Shown in pieces: positions 12,901 to 24,532 of a stretch of DNA of 64,000 bases. The position numbers were made by a program, and so were the translations under genes. Under the pieces are notes generated by a model, which saw only the letters and a program-made list of their open reading frames with translations, had not been told where the DNA came from and made no database searches. This DNA comes from Actinernus sp. WN-2022 (taxonomy: Eukaryota > Cnidaria > Anthozoa > Actiniaria > Actinernidae): positions 372,001 through 436,000 of the forward strand of contig JAOWCC010000191.1 of the NCBI GenBank assembly GCA_030867875.1, in the 5' to 3' direction. Each line of letters starts with the position of its first letter. The stretch's first letter is position 1.

Positions 12901-15900
12901 TGATCTAAACCATGAGATTTATGAGCAGAGGAAGATTAGTGATTTTCCAAAGTCCGTACGTAGATTCACAAACACATCGTTTCGATGGATGAAAGATTCC
13001 AATGCTTTCTTCTGCTCTGGATGTAGCTTCGAAATCCCAAAAACTTTTCAACTTCGGTCGACACACTGCTCAAATTCTTCACCAACGCCATTTAGCAAAA
13101 TATATGCGAGCAAACGAACAATTTATGCAACATGAATAAGGTTATAGTGCCACGCTTCAATAGCAATTACATGAAGAATTCGATAGCATATAGAGCGTTA
13201 ATTGTGTGGAACCTGCTCACACCTGACTTACCGGAGACCTCTAATGTCAAGAACTTTACTAGTATGGCTATTAAATCACAGACCCTGTATAGTTTTGATT
13301 TTGATGCTGAATCACCGCCACAGGAGCCCATTACCATGCAGGAGCGTTCCTCTGTTATGGGTTGAGTTCCCAGCACAGGAGTAGATGAGGCTATTTTTAG
13401 ATTCGAAATTCCCGCGAAAAGAGGTTGCCGCCATGTTGGTGCCCTTAAACAATAGATTCCTCGTTAGCTTCTTTTGTTGGGGCACCAACATTTGAATCTC
13501 TGGGGATTGAGTGAAAACAAGCAATTCGAATTCCCGCGTTGAAAGTGAGAAGAATGATAATGAGAAGTGACGTTAGCTATCTGATTGGCTAAGAATAGCC
13601 TACCTTTGTTCTTTTTCGCGCGAAACGCAATGCTAAAAATAGCCTCATCTACCTCTGTGCTGGGGTACAGACACAGTGGGGAAGATGGACGCTCCTGGTA
13701 ATGGGCTCCTGCCGCCAATAACGATAATTTTATATATTACTGAATTATTGTTTTTAATATAGATGCTTAATAACAATGATATGGACAGAGCAGATATTGA
13801 CTTTTACTTCTATACTAGCGTTAATTTTAAATAGTTAGTTTTAACAATATTATATATAGTTAGTATTTTAATGTGAAATTTGTATATAGTTAATTAGTTT
13901 CTTTTAGCATTATAGACGACCCCACAAGCGGTAACGCTTTAATCTTTTATCGTGTTTAAATAAAAGTTATTGTCTTGTATTTTATTGTAGCACATTCCTT
14001 AAATTCCAGACTTTGTCAAAAGTGTAAAGTTCGCTCTGATTGGTTGAAATATAGACAATTGGGAACATGAACGTCTATGAAGTCCACCAGACGGGGATGG
14101 AGAGGAAGTGAGCGGACGACCTCGTACCGTCTGAAAATCAGGCTAGACAGTCTTTTATTTAGAGTAATGTCTATCGAAGATTAAAAAGTACGAAAATCGA
14201 CGTATCCTATCCGTTTAAATTCGAACGCGAAGTTAGTAATGTATTACGAAGTGAACTATATAAAATTCTCAACCAATAATTAATGAGCTTTTTAGTCAAT
14301 CAGAGGACCGCATTTGGTCAGGTGGATGAGTTTGGAAACCCAATGAAACACCAGTTTAAAATCACTAGTGTTTGGACCATATTTTCATCCCTAGTGATGA
14401 AACTGTTTCCTTAATCATCATATTCATGAACCACTAACTACTTACATACTGGTAAACTACAAGTAAGAAGTTAAGAAGTAAAGAAACGACATAGAAAGAA
14501 AAACTGTGCCTGGAGTTCGAACCTCGACCCTTCCAACCGGCATGTACTAACTTTTCACCACTACACTATTGGTACGCTAGTTGAAATTCTTGATAGCAAA
14601 GAATAATAAGCCATATATTTCATAATTATATACAACAGTCCAAACGGTGAACAATACTTGCTAGGCCTCTCGGGTTTCAATTGTTTTCTCAATATTTGGA
14701 TCCCCTGATGAGTTTGAAATGGTACTTCTCAAAGCATTAATAATTCATGAGGTGAATACAATAGAAGTCATGACCATGACGGGTATTTAGAAATCGTTTC
14801 CAAATACAGCTCGCACTTCAAGACTTTTAGATCGCCAATTTTATCATTAAAGTGGAGTTTGAGAAGCCATGCAAAACACCAGGAGCCCATCACTAGGAGC
14901 GTCCGATATCTCCTATAGATGGTTTGCACTCAATCCCCAGAGATTCAAATGACAAAGGGCATGGCGGCCATGTTGGTGTGCAGAACAAAAGAAGATAACG
15001 AAGAATATATTGTTAACTGTACACCAACATGGCGGCTATGACGTAAAGTGCAAAGGGTCCATACAGGAGCCCATTACCAGGAGCGTCCATATATACTATA
15101 CCCGTGAGTCAGCGTGTGACCGGTTTGAGCTATTTTTAGAACATGTTTCCCGGGTAACTAACTGCCTTCTGACTTCTGCTGCGATCGTGCATATGCTTGC
15201 CGTAATTATCGAGATTAAGAATGATCTATTGTTCTTTGAGGTGATTTTACTAACGCTGCATTGTCCTGACTATGGTTTGATTGGATTCCCAAAGTGTGGG
15301 CACGTGAACTCCCGTGAGAACTATTCTAAATATAGCTCAATCCGGTCATACGCTGACTCACCAATGCATCCTCGCTCTACAATTACCAATAATCAGTAAA
15401 TGGCAAACACGCTTGAAATACCGATTATTGGTAATACTACGACAAATCCTAACCCGAACCATAAACCGAACCCTAACCCTAACCATCGGACGAGTTCGCG
15501 GGTAAACGACGGGTTCTCACTCACCTAGAGCTAGGGTTCACAGGTAAACAAGAAGAGAAGGTAAACGAGAGAAAACTTTTTTTGGAGCGCTCCTACTCGG
15601 GCTTGAACTCGTAATTGTTTGCGTGTTGTGCTTGGCAGTGCAGGCGTCACGACCACTACGCTAAGCGCGTCTACCGCCGTTCGGATTTGGACAATTGTTT
15701 ATCTTTATCCTTGACTGGTTTTAAGAATGTCATTGTTTAATTTGTGTTCCAGAATTAGCGATTATTGATAATTGAAGAGCAAAAGCCAATTACTGATTAT
15801 TGGTAATTCTAGAACGAGGATATGTTGCACTCACAGACCTAGTATGGGAGATGGACGCTCCTGGTAATGTGCTCCTGGCCGATATAGTTGTCACAGCATT

Positions 15901-18900
15901 TTTACAAGTTGGGCTATTTTTAGATTATTTTCCTTGCCAATTGGTAGATTGCACTGTGGCGAAACAAAAGATGCCTCATTAGCTACTTTTGTTATACTAA
16001 ACAACATGGATACTACGCTTTTATGATTTGATTACCTTATATAATTAGGAATAATTGCAACTCAACATTAGCGGGAAACCATTCCTAACGCTGTGAAATA
16101 GGCCTAGTATGTGGGATGGACGCTCCTAGTTATGGGCTCCTGAAAACACTCAGAGCTTGTTTTAGAAGCGAGTTTCTAAATAGAGTGAGGGGTTGAAAAA
16201 CCTCGGTTTTCAACCCCCTCTCACTGTATTTAGAAATCGCTTCTAAAACAGCTCTGAGTGTTTACATATTACTTGAACAATGTTCTGATTTAAAAAATGA
16301 AAATCGTGACACACGAGCAATTCGCAAGCATGGTTCCTTCACAAACTATATAATCTTCATAAATCTGGCTTTTCGAAGTTATATCTAGTACAGGCATGCG
16401 CATTAGATATTTGAGTCCATCACCACCCCCGGCGGATATAATCGTTTGCAGAGCGTTTGTGGCAACGCGTCTAGATTTAGTTCGTCACATGTGCGCGATC
16501 AAAAGGAGGAGAAAGGTATTTTTTTACATTTTCAACCTACTTTAGCCACATTATCGGATCTTCATAGCCTTAACTGAGTTTGTTATTTGAAATTAAAAGT
16601 TGTCACGAAGGTTAACGGTCGAAATTAACATGAACTAACACGGGAGATATTGACTTTTGTATAACACATGAACTACAAGAAGAACCACTGTCATAATTTT
16701 GTATTCTCTCACCATTCTTCAGAGGAATCAGATGAAGTTGGGACTCTTTTCTGATCTGATGGAGAAGATAACCTTTTTCTGGATTAAAACTTCTGTGACG
16801 AAAGGTACTTCATTTTCAGGCTATTTCAATACAACGGAGTATCCAAGTACGAAGTGATGGCTAGAAAGTGTTTCGATTTCGTAGGCAATACAATGGATAG
16901 CTTGAGGAAGAGTTGCGAGACAAAACTGAAAGCTATTCAGTTTTGGCAACGTTCTTTAGAGACTGCTTCGCACTGGAATTAAATTCGACCAAATGCTGTT
17001 ATTAACAACTTTAGCATTGTACTATAAATGTAAATATAAATATTGTGGCTTTGTGGAAGGAAAACTGCAAGGAGAACCATTTCAACATATTATGTAAAAA
17101 AAATTTTTACTTTACACACTGGGTAGCATTGTTGTAGTCGGATTGTCGTGGTAGCTGCGCTGATTATGATATTTAGTGTTTACAGTTATATTATTTATTG
17201 TGTCTGTCTCACTCATTAATTTTGTTGAAAGCTAAACAACAAATTATTATAATTATTTGGCGTGTCAGTTTACATAAGTTACACAAGTTACACACCTGCA
17301 TGCTCTTGGGCAATAAAACAAATTGTAATGATGAACATAAACTACATAAACATGTATGTTGATATGAAAAGATGTTAAAATGAAACGATTCAAATCAAAA
17401 TTCAGCTACATTGTTTTTAAAAAGATTGTTTTATCCGAGTATTGAGTATTCTTATTAACAATATCTGAGTATTATTGAGTGATTTTCAGAAACCCGTGAA
17501 ACAGATACAAGTTAGAGTATTTAGTGCTATTAAACGCTAATTATATTGTTTTCTTTTGTGTATATTTGACAATTAGATGTTAACCAGCATGCAATAATTG
17601 TTTCACGGGTTTATGAAAATCACTCTAACATTAGTACAGTCGTTGTATGTATTTTTAAATTTTGCTATTCTTTGAACAATAAACATTTTAAAAGCTTGTT
17701 TATACTTGTGCCAGGGATATACACTTAAAAAGATGTTGCTGTAGTTGGAACATTTCCTCTGTTTTCTTCAGATTTGGCACTGGGATTGTTGTGAAGCTAC
17801 TGCTACTGAGCAGCTAGTGACATCTGAGCTTCTTTTTCTTTAATGGTGGCATACACCAACTGCATTCAATTTTTTCGACCTAGGCCATTAGAGCTATGTG
17901 AACCCGTGAACATGATTAAAAAACACTTAAGTTTAATAAGCCTTGAAACAACTATAGTGGCTAATCAAAGTCTGGATTCTTGCAACTACTCTGTTTAAAC
18001 ATCATTTGTTCTCACCATTAGAGTTTCAAGCTTTTGTTCAGGTATATTCTTATTTTGATATTTTCGAATAATCAGAGGAGCATGAGGTATACCTTAGGGC
18101 ACATCTGATAGCTTGAAGAGATTAAAATGGCCAAGTGAGAGCAAGTAGCCTGGCTAGTCTCCACTAAAACAGCATTTGCTGATAACAAAAATATTCAGTT
18201 GATTCAGATTGTGTTATTGGCCTCAATATATGTTTGCAATACTTTCACGCAAGTCTTTGAATTTTATTGTTCGAATCTAGATGCATTTAAAGGAGTTTTG
18301 GTTTTATTTCTTCAGATTTTCAGGGCTTTCTTGTAGAATTTAAAGATTTGCTGAAATTAGCAGTTGCTGGCAAGGGAGTGGGACATGGAAGTTTAATTAT
18401 AGGACAAAAAGCCCTTCAAAAGTTCCCAGTAGTTTATAGCTCTATTTAGAGACTGATGTTTCTTTGTATTCTTAAACTGTAGGAGACGTTTTGTTGATGT
18501 AGATGCCTTTTTCACCACAAATTAGTAAACTCAAATGTTGATGGCTGTTATTTGGGATATATCAGTGGAAGCACCCTTGTCATTTAGACTGACGTTCTTT
18601 CAAAGTCAGTTAAATTTTATAGCTACATCTGTCTTTGAAAGAACTTACACCTAATTTTCATGGAACTTTTTGAATGAAATTTTTTGAGGATTTCATTAAA
18701 TCATTTCTCTGTTCAAAAAAAAAAAAAACTCAAAACCTTTCATTGGTTTTGTGTAACCGTTTGTAGTATATCTCTCCAAGAGTATCTTTAGACAAAATAT
18801 GAAGAGTCAGGGAAAGAAAATTTACCATTTCTTTCCCAACACAATCAAGATCATAATGCTGTGCATGTTTTAGAACAACCACTTTACCAGATCTACATCT

Positions 18901-21900
18901 ACAACAAGATGACTTAAAATCACAACTATTTCTGGAGGTATAAATGACAACCACTTCAACTGCTGCAAGATGATCCATCTTCTCGACCTCCGTTCCGTAG
19001 GCATCTCTTTCCTTTACACTTCTCCTTGCACCAAAACTCAGTTACCTTAGCCCTACAATTTGCGTTTTACCTAGATAATCGACAAACTGACTGAAGTCTA
19101 AGATTATTCCGAGCGATCGAAACAACTGAACATCACCAAGGCTCCTTTTTGAAGTAAAACTGCTCGACAGGAAACGCTGTTAAATGTACGAACCTAGAGC
19201 TACTTAATGTTTGACAGAAAAAAACTCGATATATATAACTACAAACCGGCCGGCATGACCGGCGGATATACGCGGCTTTGACCACGCAAATATTCGCGCG
19301 AAAGAAACAAATAATAGCGCACGCATAAATTACTTCACAACATGAGCCCGCGTTACATGCTTGAAATTTTGATTAGATTGGCGCACGAATTGCTCGTGAG
19401 TTTGGCGCTATCAGTTGCGTCACGCACATGCGTAGTGTGCACTAAAACAGGTCCCATAATGTTGTCCCATATTCTGTAACTGATACAGGCTTGTAATTAG
19501 CTTCGGATTCTGTCCTTGAGCCTGGAGCCCATTACCCGGAGCGTCCATCTCCCATACTATATCTTTGAGTTAGCGTATTTACACCTTGGGCTATTTACAG
19601 AACCAGGTTTCATTGTCTTACAGACAATGTACCTTCTTGCGAACACTGAATTCATGAATGAACTGTAATTTGTTTTTCCTTCAAACAAACAAAAACATTT
19701 ATTCGTGAAAAAACATTTAGGAAAGACATTTATTCGTGTAAAAAATATAAAAATAACTCAGGGTGTCAATTCGGCAACTCACAGATATAGGACATATGGA
19801 CGCTCAGGATAATGGATCCTGCTATAGCTAACTACACTTTTGGATTGGGTTTAAAGGGTATCCATGTGACTTGAATGCTCCGTTTAGATTGGTTAGCACC
19901 TTATGAATTATTCTTTAACTTATCCTGTTATAATTGTTATAAAAAAAATCACACTCTATAGAACAAAAAACATCTTCATTAGTACCGCTGGTATTTATTA
20001 CATAGTTTATTTAATTAGATACGAGAATGTAATTACTTAGTTCTATATTTTTCTATTATTATTTTGCATTTGTAATTGTGGTTGTATACTTATTGATATC
20101 TGCTTCAGTTATAATGTTAAAATATAAAAGAGAAGTACACAATATGATCAGCAAAGAAAAGAGAAATACGTTTTTCATAAACACAGTCGCTTAAGAAGAG
20201 TGGTCGCTAAGGATAATCACGTAATGCGATAATAATGACTATAACAATTTCTTTCAGTATAATAATAACACATATTATTAATTAAATTGGGTTTATATCT
20301 ATGAATGTTGTATATTTTCAACACGAGCCAGCAGTAATTGGCAACAGCTGTTGTGGTGTTCCTGCCCTATTACGAATTCTTAATTTTTTTTTATGGCAAA
20401 GCTAAATAGAGATATTTACATGTTAAGAGCTTGATATCGCTTTTAATCACGAGTTTTTAATGCCATATTGCGAGTCTTCGCCATTCCTTTCAGAAAACAG
20501 TAAAGCCAGCGCGGACGCGCCGTCAAGCCTATCTGGGCGGGAAACTGGCGTCAGCATTCAGCAAAATATAATACAAGCAATTTGATTGGTCTAGGTAATT
20601 TATTATGGGAAATTTCATTGGGCAATATCCAACTTCCGATATATGTGCCCACTTCAGAGATATGCCTCACTTCCTACATACAAATGAATTCTGTAGTTTG
20701 TCACGATCAACTGAGCATTATGCACGGAGCCTCATATTGATTCCTTTGTGTGTAGGAAGTGAGACATATCTCGGAAGTGGGCTATACAACCCGTGAAGTG
20801 ATATGATCGTATTACTTCACCGTGATATCATATCACTTTACTTTTGATACGGATTTTATTCACGACTTTATCACACTGATATCGACCCTAAATATGTAAT
20901 AAATAAATGTTATACACTATGCGCTATACACCGTCACGTACCCGATTTCCACGATATGGCTGCCAGAGCTTGTTGTCCATTGATGTTTTAATGTGGTATC
21001 TAGTCACCCATTCATATTTCCCTTGATATCCTATACCTTGAGTGGCAACGGCACAAATATCGAACACAGAACCAAGAAAAATCTGTAAGTAGTCAGTACC
21101 ATCTTTGTCTTTAGGTGTCCAGGCCCCAATGCCGTTAAGTCTTGCTTTGTAAGGTCTGAATCTTTTGTCGTAGAATGATGTTGCATTGAACCATGCATCA
21201 GGGATAATATCTCTATTCTCTATACCAATAGGTTCACTTATACATGCTGAAATAAATTCAGTATAAATTAGGTATGATGTAATTTTTGATCATTCCTACA
21301 AAGTTTAGTATTTGCAATTGTTGAAGTTTTAACATAACATACATGAGAACGTACATTGCTTCAATATCTTAAGCCGATAGACTGTATGACATTTCAAATT
21401 CAGCAGCGTCAAAATGCTCAAAGTTCATAGGAAGCAGGAAAAAGCAGCGTTATCTATGAGACAATGTAGTTTTGATAATGTAGCGATTATAATGTGGCAC
21501 ATTTCAAAGTAAGCAACAAAGTCAGTAACAAAGTCAGAGTATGGCTTCTTTATATACATTATGTACATTACTACGCTCACATAATAGCTATAACCACTGA
21601 AGGCAGAAAAGTTGCCAACTCGGTTATTCCTGAAAAATGGCTGCATGCTCAGGCTTTGTTAAATTTATATTTTTGCCAAAAAATAGTAAGATAAATATTT
21701 ACACGCGATGGCGGAAACAACGTTAATTTCCTTTTGACTCAAAAGAACGCAACAGTGCGGTACGATAGAAACTAAGACATTTCTGACCGGCTCCAATTTT
21801 GCGATCTCTTGGACAGCTGGCCTCGGTCTGATATCAATTATAAACAAAATTGTTCGCCTGCAAACAGTCGCTGTTTGTTTTTCTCGATACTGAGGTAAAT

Positions 21901-22632
21901 TATGATATGTATTTTTGGGCATTCCTTACCTTTCATTTTGTCTCCGTAAACCTCGATACGCAGAGTTTTAAATTCGTGATACGTCAGGGGAACAACGCGA
22001 ATGTATCTCAGTACGGTTGGCACATCAAGGATGTTCTTCTTGATACTGTTCCTATCCTCATTTCCGGTGAAGGTCTATTAAATAGATGAACATAAAACAT
22101 ATCAACAAATGATAGAAAGCCATTAACTTATATATTGCCGCGGTACCTATAGTATTGTGTTTATCGAGTTCTCAATTTAGAAAATGTTAACATTTAATAA
22201 TTAAACTTTTCTTTTGAGCTTGAATTGATATCACCATCATCAATGTACTATAAAATTACAAAAATATTACTTTGATCATGATCTGATTGAAATAAACTAT
22301 TAATATAGTTTTGTTATCATTCACCTGATTCCCATTGTAAGATCGCCACTCTCTGTTGTCGATGGAGGCCTCAATCCTGTATGTAGTGACCCATTCACTA
22401 TCTAACTTTGGTCCGGACCCTTGAGTAGCAACAGCGCATATATTGAATACAGCACCAAGATCAATCTGTAAGTAGTCAGCACCATCGTTGGCCTTAGGAC
22501 CCCAGCCCATAGGACCGTTAAGTCTCGCTTTGTGGTATATGTATCTCGAATTGTCATAGGATGAAGTTCCACTGAACGAGCTGTCAGGGATTGTTCTTGT
22601 ATTTGATACTCCAACAGGTCCACTGGTACAGG
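6807..22632 (-). CDS. Tandem discoidin (F5/8 type C) domain protein, partial gene model of four exons
   Basis: Exons 22632-22325 (308 nt), 22074-21930 (145), 21246-20942 (305), 6951-6807 (145). Phases run 1-0-1-0-1, so each pair is a symmetrical phase-1 module coding for one discoidin domain of ~150 residues. Domain 1 shows SSFSGTSSYDN, DYLQIDLGAVFNICAVATQG, WVTTYRIEAS, then FTGNEDRN and LRYIRVVPLTYHEFKTLRIE. Domain 2 shows WFNATSFYDKR, DYLQIFLGSVFDICAVATQG, then FIGNEDARTIKKN and LRYIRFIPLSYHSWKTVRVE. Such domains form extracellular ligand- or membrane-binding beta-sandwiches, so the product is probably secreted or a receptor ectodomain. Neither a signal peptide exon nor a C-terminal exon could be placed, so the protein is partial at both ends. 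The last intron (20941-6952, ~14 kb) is filled with transposons. In domain 2 the usually acidic residue of 'IDLG' is Phe. Confidence 0.82.
7085..10140 (-). pseudogene. CR1/L2-group non-LTR retrotransposon ORF2, decayed (endonuclease + reverse transcriptase)
   Basis: Read on the minus strand from ~10105. The APE endonuclease opens with KLNIYNINFQSIKNK, then YLAGDFNLAGD and GFGDHDMVH (catalytic Asp/His region). The reverse transcriptase follows: NYRPISLTSISCKILEHI, ILDFSKAFD (first catalytic Asp), GVPQGTVLGPLLFLLFINDL, LFADDCLLY (FADD catalytic box), and the C-terminal QLEYANTVWYPY ... IKQWNNLP tail ending at 7243. Frame breaks lie near 8495 and 8323, so it cannot make an intact protein. No ORF1 is seen, so the copy is 5'-truncated. 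The 3' UTR (7085-7240) holds a duplicated ~55-bp segment, and the AT-rich tail contains TTATTATTG. It sits in the discoidin intron in the gene's sense orientation. Confidence 0.9.
10492..11683. mobile_element. Long-armed fold-back transposon, ~1.2 kb
   Basis: Two inverted arms of ~490 bp (10492-10985 and ~11190-11683) face each other across a ~200-bp spacer. The outer ends are AGACCGGTTACAGCGTCATT and AATGACGCTGTAATCAGTCT. Arms match through GCCGAACTGGAGGTCAACCA, GGACAGGATCCATACGAG, GCATTTGCAAAGTTCTGG-type sequence and GTAAGTACGTGCGTGACG. Open frames in the arms mirror each other and code for nothing I recognise. Confidence 0.8.
11685..12145 (-). pseudogene. L2/CR1-type LINE 3' fragment with inverted 5' end
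   Basis: The minus strand encodes the typical LINE C-terminal tail RAFSVCAPRLWNNLPVDIRR, then SIQTFKYKLKTHLFKL, with the stop near 11864. The 3' end runs through GCGCATTCGGGC into a (TTA)n tail at 11690-11706. At 12015-12145 the 5' part is present a second time, inverted about a centre near 12075 (AATTAAAAGCGAAAGTATAT / ATATACTTTCGCTTTTAATT). Confidence 0.82.
12950..13990 (+). pseudogene. CR1/L2-type LINE 3' end, interrupted by a MITE
   Basis: Plus strand: the LINE tail protein pattern MKNSIAYRALIVWNLL followed by VKNFTSMAIKSQTLYSF. After the MITE at 13321-13711 the 3' UTR resumes, ending ACGCTTTAATCTTTTATCGT, then AAATAAAAGTTATTGTCTTG. Upstream coding is degenerate; the 5' limit is not certain. 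Confidence 0.65.
13321..13711. mobile_element. 'GGAGCCC' MITE, complete copy, 391 bp
   Basis: Ends CAGGAGCCCATTACC and GGTAATGGGCTCCTG, flanked by the direct repeat CCGCCA (13315-13320, 13712-13717). Subterminal GAGGCTATTTTTAG and CTAAAAATAGCCTC are inverted, as are TTGTTGGGGCACCAAC-type words at the centre. Confidence 0.8.
14154..14877. other. Intronic DNA, nothing recognised
   Basis: No exon, TIR pair or tandem repeat that I could support. Confidence 0.4.
14878..16142. mobile_element. Cluster of nested 'GGAGCCC' MITE ends with two inserted palindromes
   Basis: Family ends stand at 14878 (CCAGGAGCCCATCACTAGGA), 15064 (CAGGAGCCCATTACCAGGAG), 15848-15885 (right end GGACGCTCCTGGTAATGTGC) and 16116-16142 (GGACGCTCCTAGTTATGGGC). 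A palindrome opening ATAGATGGTTTGCAC occupies 14914-15053 (sister copy at 37757-37904). Another, with ends ACAATTACCAATAATCAGTAA / TTACTGATTATTGGTAATT, spans ~15367-15820. At least three insertion events are needed. Confidence 0.65.
16144..16263. repeat. Near-perfect 120-bp palindrome
   Basis: AAACACTCAGAGC ... GCTCTGAGTGTTT; the arms are ~55 bp with few mismatches and include TTAGAAGCGAGTTTCTAAAT / ATTTAGAAATCGCTTCTAA and GGGGTTGAAAA. It starts 1 bp after the right end of a GGAGCCC MITE. Confidence 0.75.
16264..19520. other. 3.2 kb of intronic DNA without a supported gene
   Basis: Contains an A15 run at 18714-18728 and a short minus-strand frame (18978-18730) with CCRCRSGKVVVLKHA that I do not recognise. 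CACGAGCAATTCG near 16310 and CGAATTGCTCGTG near 19386 are inverted and could mark the ends of one large element. That is suggestive only. Confidence 0.35.
19521..19822. mobile_element. 'GGAGCCC' MITE, diverged copy
   Basis: Left end CCTGGAGCCCATTACCCGGA, right end GGACGCTCAGGATAATGGAT; interior diverged. Confidence 0.65.
20640..20790. mobile_element. Palindromic MITE (CCCACTTCAGAGATATGCC)
   Basis: Inverted arms CCCACTTCAGAGATATGCCT and AGACATATCTCGGAAGTGGG, then CACTTCCTACATACAAA / TTTGTGTGTAGGAAGTG. It lies ~150 bp downstream of the discoidin exon 20942-21246. Confidence 0.7.
20942..21246 (-). CDS. Discoidin domain 2, 5' exon
   Basis: Acceptor TATTTCAG at 21247, donor AATCGG|GTACGT at 20941; phase 1 to 0. 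It encodes CISEPIGIENRDIIPDAWF through KDGTDYLQIFLGSVFD and WQPYRGNR. Clearly a paralogue of the exon at 22325-22632. Confidence 0.9.
21930..22074 (-). CDS. Discoidin domain 1, 3' exon
   Basis: Acceptor TTTAATAG at 22075, donor GAAAG|GTAAGG at 21929; phase 0 to 1. It encodes TFTGNEDRNSIKKN, then VLRYIRVVPLTYHEFKTLRI and EVYGDKMKG. The F.GN.DR and RYIR.VPL blocks are typical of the second half of F5/8 type C domains. Confidence 0.9.
22325..22632 (-). CDS. Discoidin domain 1, 5' exon
   Basis: Acceptor ATCCTTCAG at 22633, donor AATCAG|GTGAAT at 22324; phase 1 to 0. It encodes CTSGPVGVSNTRTIPDSSF through WGPKANDGADYLQIDLG and WRSYNGNQ. The Cys at the start is the usual first half of the domain's terminal disulfide. 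Confidence 0.9.
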
Positions 22633-22812
22633 CTGAAGGATTGTAATACATTAGTCATCATGGCTAGCCTTCAAAGGAATGCTCATTCACATTTATTTTG
22701 CTTTGGTGCAAGTATTGTTACATATGCTTGTCAATCAGTTTTAAGCACGTGGAGGGCATAGAAAATACGAAAGAACTCATTATTATATGAGGACTATTCA
22801 GGGATTATTTAA

Positions 22813-22904
22813 GGGTTAGATACGGAAGTATGTGAGTATTTTATCGGCAAACACAGGCACGCGCTGACTGTACGATGAACGAAAAATAATGAATACTGCA
22901 TTAA
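22813..22904. mobile_element. Half copy of the 2159-2349 MITE
   Basis: GAGTATTTTATCGGCAAACA then CACGCGCTGACTGTACGATG then AATAATGAATACTGCAT match the left arm of the element at 2159; the right arm is absent. Confidence 0.6.
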
Positions 22905-23449
22905 TACCTTTTTTTTACCTAAGTTTTTTATACTTCAACCATGGATCGTAAAGAGACTGGATTGGGCACGCGCTGAAGTGATGGACGCAAGCAAGTGGAC
23001 AATCGTGACGTCACATGTAAACAAACATTTTCGTAATTTCTCGGCTCGCGCGATTTCGCGAGTAGCTAGCAAAGGTCATGGTTAGCTTTAAATAAATAAA
23101 TAAAGACTTTATTTTACGAGGGTGAGTACTAAATAGTGTATAACATGCACTAATAAACGTGTGGCCCTCAATCTAAGAATATAAGAATTATGTAAATATA
23201 TATATATATTTAAATCAACAAGAGCATCTAAAAATTGATTGAAAACAAAACAAAAACTAGGGATACCTATAAATGAAAACTACACCTACGATTTAAAAAA
23301 GTTAGAAATAGTTGATCTGTAAAAAATAATAATAATAAAAAAAAATTTGCCTACGGCTTAAAATGAGCTAAAGATAGCTGATCTTTACAATATTGTCTAC
23401 GGAGGGCACTTTCCTTTCCTGTAACACACATATTTTCTCTAACACTTCA

Positions 23450-24410
23450 TGTTTTAAAGAATTTGCCTCTCTGAAAGGGATCATGTGGATACTGACACAC
23501 TAAAAAGGCCAGATTTCTTACCTCCTTTTAAGACAATAACAGTCTTTATCATACCATTTCTGAGCTTGAATTGTTCTCCTTCTAAGCTTCTGACGGCTTT
23601 TAGACTTTTTAACCGGTATTGACACTACTTGAAGCACAAACTATGACATCAGTAAACCTACATGTAGTCACTAAAGTATTAATATCTAAGCCAATGTTTT
23701 CCGGATCTTCTAACAAACTAGAGAGCTGATTATGAACATCGTCAGAATTAATGCATTCAAAACAACTGGCCCTTCAAATTATCATTCCATAAGAAACGGG
23801 CTGGAGATGGAACTTCTTGATAATTAGGAATCTCAGCTATGAGGACAAAAGACAGAAAACAATGATGAGAAAACTCTGACAAACAAATGATCTATCAAAG
23901 AAATAATTCACCAGAAACAGTAGCATAGTCGACCACACTAGTACCATTGTAAGTCTGACATGTATACTGGCCTATGTAATCACCTTTTGTTCTCCCATTC
24001 AAAATGATTAGTCCGTTACCGCAACATAACTCTACCAATGCCCTTCCATACGTGCTTACCTGAATGTCTTTAGAGTTCCGCCGCTCATACGAACTAACCA
24101 CACTACCCATACCGTCAACGTAAGGATCAAGGACGACATCCTCGACAATCCCTGTCCTAGCATTAAAATCGCCACATAAGATAATCTCGCCTTTCCCAGA
24201 AATCTTGAAAATACCCTCCTGAAGAGTCTCAAAATGATCCCGATTTAACCTTTTCTCTCTAGACGAATTTTGTGGAGGAATGTACACAGAACAAACATAC
24301 ACGTCGCGCTTCAAATGAAAAAAGTCTTTTTCCAACTTCCACCAAACGAAATCCTTATATTTTGACACGGTCTTCCCTATGAGCCTTCGCTCGGCTGCGA
24401 TGCCTTGTCA
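23450..24410 (-). pseudogene. Non-LTR retrotransposon endonuclease fragment (second lineage)
   Basis: Minus strand 24368-23895 is open and shows VCSVYIPPQNSSREK, ILCGDFNARTG (APE-endonuclease catalytic motif), LCCGNGLIILNGRTKGDY and TSVVDYATVS (the conserved (S/V)VDY end of the domain). Below 23890 the frame decays; a fragment GLDINTLV...CASSSVNTG and a Tyr-Asp-Lys-type box can be traced to ~23450. The motif set differs from the LINE at 7085-10140, so this is another family. No reverse transcriptase was found. Confidence 0.75.
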
Positions 24411-24532
24411 GAGAACTACTGGTTTGGATCTTACAACAGGGGTGTTCTAATTTCAATTATCTTGATGATGTTATTGGGGTTTCGTCGGAAATTGACGCTG
24501 CAGCAGATTATCAGGTTCTCACCACGTTATAT

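Larger units (their letters stand above)
12202..14153. mobile_element. hAT-type element containing nested insertions (8-bp TSD GACAGTCT)
   Basis: Ends are inverted: ATTTTCAGACGGTACGTGGT on the left, ACCTCGTACCGTCTGAAAAT on the right. Each is followed inward by GTCCGYTCACTTCCTCCCC-type sequence. The 8-bp direct repeat GACAGTCT (12202-12209, 14146-14153) is the hAT signature. The complete short version of this family is at 46957-47507. This copy is expanded by a LINE 3' fragment, itself split by a MITE. Confidence 0.78.

Noticed and set aside
15471..15484. Telomere-like CCCTAACCCTAACC
   Set aside because: Only about two units within a MITE cluster; too short for an interstitial telomere.
18714..18728. 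Poly-A run as the end of a processed retrogene
   Set aside because: No coding homology upstream and no target duplication could be matched.
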